This document shows, piece after piece, positions 61,083 to 64,000 of a stretch of 64,000 bases of DNA. Numbering within the stretch: the first letter of the stretch is position 1; every line of letters starts with the position of its first letter. Both the position numbers and the translations under genes were made by a program. Source of the stretch: Thecaphora thlaspeos (Eukaryota; Basidiomycota; Ustilaginomycetes; Urocystidales; Glomosporiaceae); NCBI GenBank assembly GCA_900291925.1, contig UWYS01000018.1, positions 372,001 to 436,000 of the forward strand, written 5' to 3'. A model generated the notes under the pieces. It worked only from the letters and a program-made list of their open reading frames with translations, was not told where the DNA came from and made no database searches.

Positions 61083-63822
61083 ATGTCGGAGAAATCCACG
61101 TTCCTCTCACCATCTATGTCGCCCTCTTCTTCCTCGTCCGGCGGCAACGCGCCACCACCCTACCGCTTCCACCAGCTACCACAGACGCCTACAGGGTCGC
61201 GGACGCCTTCCAGGCCGGGCTCGCCTCCGCACGGTGGGAGTGTCCCAAGCCCGGGCGGCGTGTCGGGCACCTTTGTGCTCAACCTCGGCAAGTATGGTGG
61301 CTTCTACATCATCCGGATACCGACCTCGTTCCAGCGCATTCTCGGCCTGCTGCTGCGTCGGTGGAAGACGCTTGTGTTTGTCGCGCTGTTCGGCACGCTG
61401 GCGGCGTTTGGCGTCTTTGGCGCCATGTCGACGGAATGGCGGGAGATGACCTACTATCGGTGAGTGGAGTGGCCTAGCGCGGAGTCCGGCAATTGGCATG
61501 TGGCCGGAGCATGTGCCTTTTGCGCTGATCGGAGGGCCCGGGGCAGTTGCAAGACTCCGCCCTGCGCTTCCTCAGCCCTCGAGCACGGCCTGCAGCATTC
61601 TGACGACTGACGACTGGCGACTGACCTGTCCTCTCCCCTGCCTGCTACGGCCCCTGTCGCCTCCCTGCACCGACCTCTCCCGCCGCCGCCGCCGCAGTGT
61701 CGACCCGTATCCGGTCATCTCGCACGGCATGAAGCCCGGAGCGTCGAGCCCGTTCCACTCGGCGACGCCGCGACCGATTATCCCGCCCAAGTTCTCGGCG
61801 TGCCTTGGCCCCAAGGGTGTGCCGATCCCCCGGGCGCCCCTCCAGACGTACGACACGCCCGAGGGGCACCCTATCCCACTGGTTGGCAGCTACGAGGCCG
61901 CCGGCATGGACCCGACAAAGTGCATGACGTACAGGTCGCGCTACGAGATGTACACCGACGACGCGCTCAACATCACTTACCGCAAGGATCCCGAGGAGCT
62001 CAAGAGCCTTCTGACCCAGCTCGACGACTACGACAACGACCCCGACAATGTGAAGCCGCTGAAGAAGTCGAAGAAGGGCGACGACGATGGCGAGGGCGAG
62101 GGCGAGGCCGACGCTGAGGACAACGAAGTCGGGGGCGCTGGATCGGGCGACGCTGGATCGGGCGACGCCGCCGCCGCCGATGGCTCGGACGCTGCGCAGA
62201 AGAGCTTCGGCGACGGCAAGGCCAAGCCGAAGAAGGCAAGGAAGACGAAGAAGGTCGACCCGCTCTACGGGCCCGAAAAGCCCGCTGGGATGAACGAGCT
62301 GGATTGGGAGCGCCACCTGCGCGATCGTCTGTGGCGCCAGAACCTCCAGAGCGAGGAGCTCGGGCCGAGCAGCTTCCCGGACTGGAAGACGCTGATGGAC
62401 GCGTGCCACGAGAAGCGGACCCACGACCGCGGCATGGCCGGCGGCGTCGATCGCTTCGATCCGCACTCGAACGTCGGCGGGGTCGGGAGCAGCAGCAGCA
62501 GCAGTACCGGCTTCGGCGGCGAAGAGGGCGAAGCGACGTCCAAGCACCACCGCACCACGCCCGAGACGAAGCGGACCGCGCTCGTGATGCGCGCCTACGA
62601 GGGCTACCCGTGGCGCGAGGACGACATCCTCAACATGCGCGCGCTGATTAGCGAGCTGTCGCTCAACAACCCCAACACTCCCTACGACATCCGGATCCTC
62701 GTCGAGGTCCACGGGCGCCACCTTGCCGTCTTTACTTCGGAATGGGACCGTCTCAACGTGCTGCGCTCGAGCGTTCCGCGCGAGTTCTGGGGCATGGTGG
62801 AGCTGTGGACCGAGGACGAGATGTGCGCCCTCTACCCGGGCCTCTCGGGCAAGTTCCTCAACCACATGATCGCCCAGAGCTCGTACCGTTCGTGCCTGAT
62901 GGCGCTCCAGAAGTTCTACCTCGACCACCAGGAGTATGACTTCATTTACAACTGGGAGATGGACGTCCGCTACGTCGGCAACTACCTCGACTTCTTCGAG
63001 GGGATTGAGGAGTACTCGCGCAACGAGCCACTCCACGTGGGGATGGACAAGTACGACACCTGGCTCGTGCCCAACGTGACCGTCTCGGAGGCCAACTGGG
63101 CCGACAACAAGACGCTGACGCGCGGGCGGGGCCAGGAGGCGGACCTGATCACGCTGGGCCCCATCTTTGACCCGCGCGGTTCCGGGTGGTACTGGGAGTA
63201 CGACGTGCAAAACTACCCGCCGGGCCAGGGGACGGACCGGCGCGCGTCGATCGGGACGAACATGCGCATGAGCCGCCACCTGCTCGAGGCGATGAACGTC
63301 GTCAATGCCGAGGCGAAAAAGTCGCTCCACTGCGAGGCTTGGCCGACGACGCTGGTGCTGCACTCGCAGCTGCCGACGTCGCACGCCCACTCGTTCTACC
63401 CCGAGGCGGGCTTCACACACAATCTCCCGCTCCCGTTCAAGGGCGTGTTCGTTCCGCACCCCGTCTACTTTCGCCACTTTTGGGACTCGGAGGTGCTGCA
63501 CAGCCGGATCAACCGGCCCGACTTTTACAAAAAGATGAATGAGCGCGTGATGCGCGACAGCTCGTTCTACTACGACGGGGCGCACAGCAAGGAGGTCTAC
63601 ATGGGCTGGAAGGAGAAGGACAACGTCTGCCGAGCGCCGATGCTCCTGCATCCGATCAAGCGCGTGGTGAGTGACTGGTGGTGCGGCGCGGTGCGAATCC
63701 ATCTCTCGCCCCGGAAGAAGGACGAGACAGCGGGATGTCACTGCTGGTGTTGGGTCCGAGCTGAAGCTGACCGATCTGTCGTGCCCTTTGCTTGCCCCTT
63801 TGCTCGACTCGAACAGAACTAA
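61083..63822 (+). CDS. DUF3405 type II membrane protein (putative glycosyltransferase-like)
   Basis: Exons 61083-61459, 61698-63666 and probably 63817-63822, 783 aa. A Ser/Pro-rich cytosolic tail precedes one TM (about residues 87-113, LLLRRWKTLVFVALFGTLAA). The rest would lie in the Golgi lumen. Residues from about 480 onward match fungal DUF3405: KRTALVMRAYEGYPWREDDI, NTPYDIRILVEVHG, FYLDHQEYDFIYNWEMDVRY (an acidic EMD motif like a metal-binding site), ADLITLGPIFDPRGSGWYWE and VYFRHFWDSEVLHSRINRPD. A charged, Lys-rich insert (about 190-260) is specific to this protein. The activity is untested. The last intron (63667-63816) is 150 nt and has no in-frame stop, so retaining it also gives an open protein ending at the same TAA. 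Confidence 0.85.
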
Positions 63823-64000
63823 AACCTCTCTGCCCTCGCTGTGTCTAGCGCGAAGGAGCGAAGCCCTGCATCGCCGTTTCGCCTCGATCGCCGCGGCGTT
63901 GGCCATCACCATCACTATCAACAGTCAACAGCAAAGGACACTACGCCCGCCCCCTTTTCCTGGCCGTCGTGCACATGTGAACCGACCCCCTTCCTTCTGT

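Noticed and set aside
61645..63921. 758-codon minus-strand ORF
   Set aside because: Antisense to the DUF3405 exons, Val/Arg/His-rich with no domain. The plus frame has clear family motifs.

Overview
This window is nuclear DNA from a filamentous or dimorphic fungus, almost certainly a basidiomycete. Short GT-AG introns are common, and 20 of the 28 introns I place begin with GTGAGT. The proteins are fungal (Sla1, Ssz1, LIM-RhoGAP, Dnm1, a type II DUF3405 protein). Glycine/asparagine-repeat and other small secreted proteins fit a smut-type lineage (Ustilaginomycotina), but that is inference. There is no operon structure. Neighbouring genes are mostly head-to-head or tail-to-tail.

Left block (1-13,700): SLA1 (partial, minus), COX9 (plus), RTF2 (minus), RPB7 (plus, seven exons), SSZ1 (minus), an RNase H2 subunit C gene (plus) and a secreted G/N-rich repeat gene that appears frameshifted (minus). 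From 13.7 to 17.8 kb there is a gene-poor stretch rich in TACTGTA/TACAGTA words. A second secreted G/N-rich gene (17,834-18,301) and a truncated LINE (18.7-20.4 kb) follow.

Middle, accessory block (21-35 kb): a DUF1917 protein with a very long acidic tail, then the most unusual locus. A small secreted-protein gene is tandemly duplicated. Copy B (31,490-31,834) is intact. Copy A (25,252-25,629) has ACG where B has ATG, and a tyrosine-recombinase (DIRS-like) retrotransposon of about 4.3 kb separates it from its own promoter. The element is flanked by AGTTGG on both sides. Just beyond it lies a 163-bp hairpin-rich repeat with LTR-like TGT...ACA ends, and a 211-bp copy recurs at 43.3 kb. A doubtful Cys-rich ORF and a four-TM protein complete the block.

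Right block (36-64 kb): LIM-RhoGAP; a truncated dimethylarginine dimethylaminohydrolase-like gene; an unrecognised nuclear-looking protein; SSL1 (TFIIH); VPS60 (ESCRT-III); RVS161 (BAR); DNM1 (mitochondrial fission dynamin); an intron-containing tRNA-Tyr; and a DUF3405 type II membrane protein. SLA1, RVS161, the RhoGAP, VPS60 and DNM1 all act in actin/endocytic membrane remodelling or fission. RPB7, SSL1, RTF2 and RNase H2C act in transcription and genome maintenance. I see no secondary-metabolite cluster, CRISPR array or prokaryotic feature.
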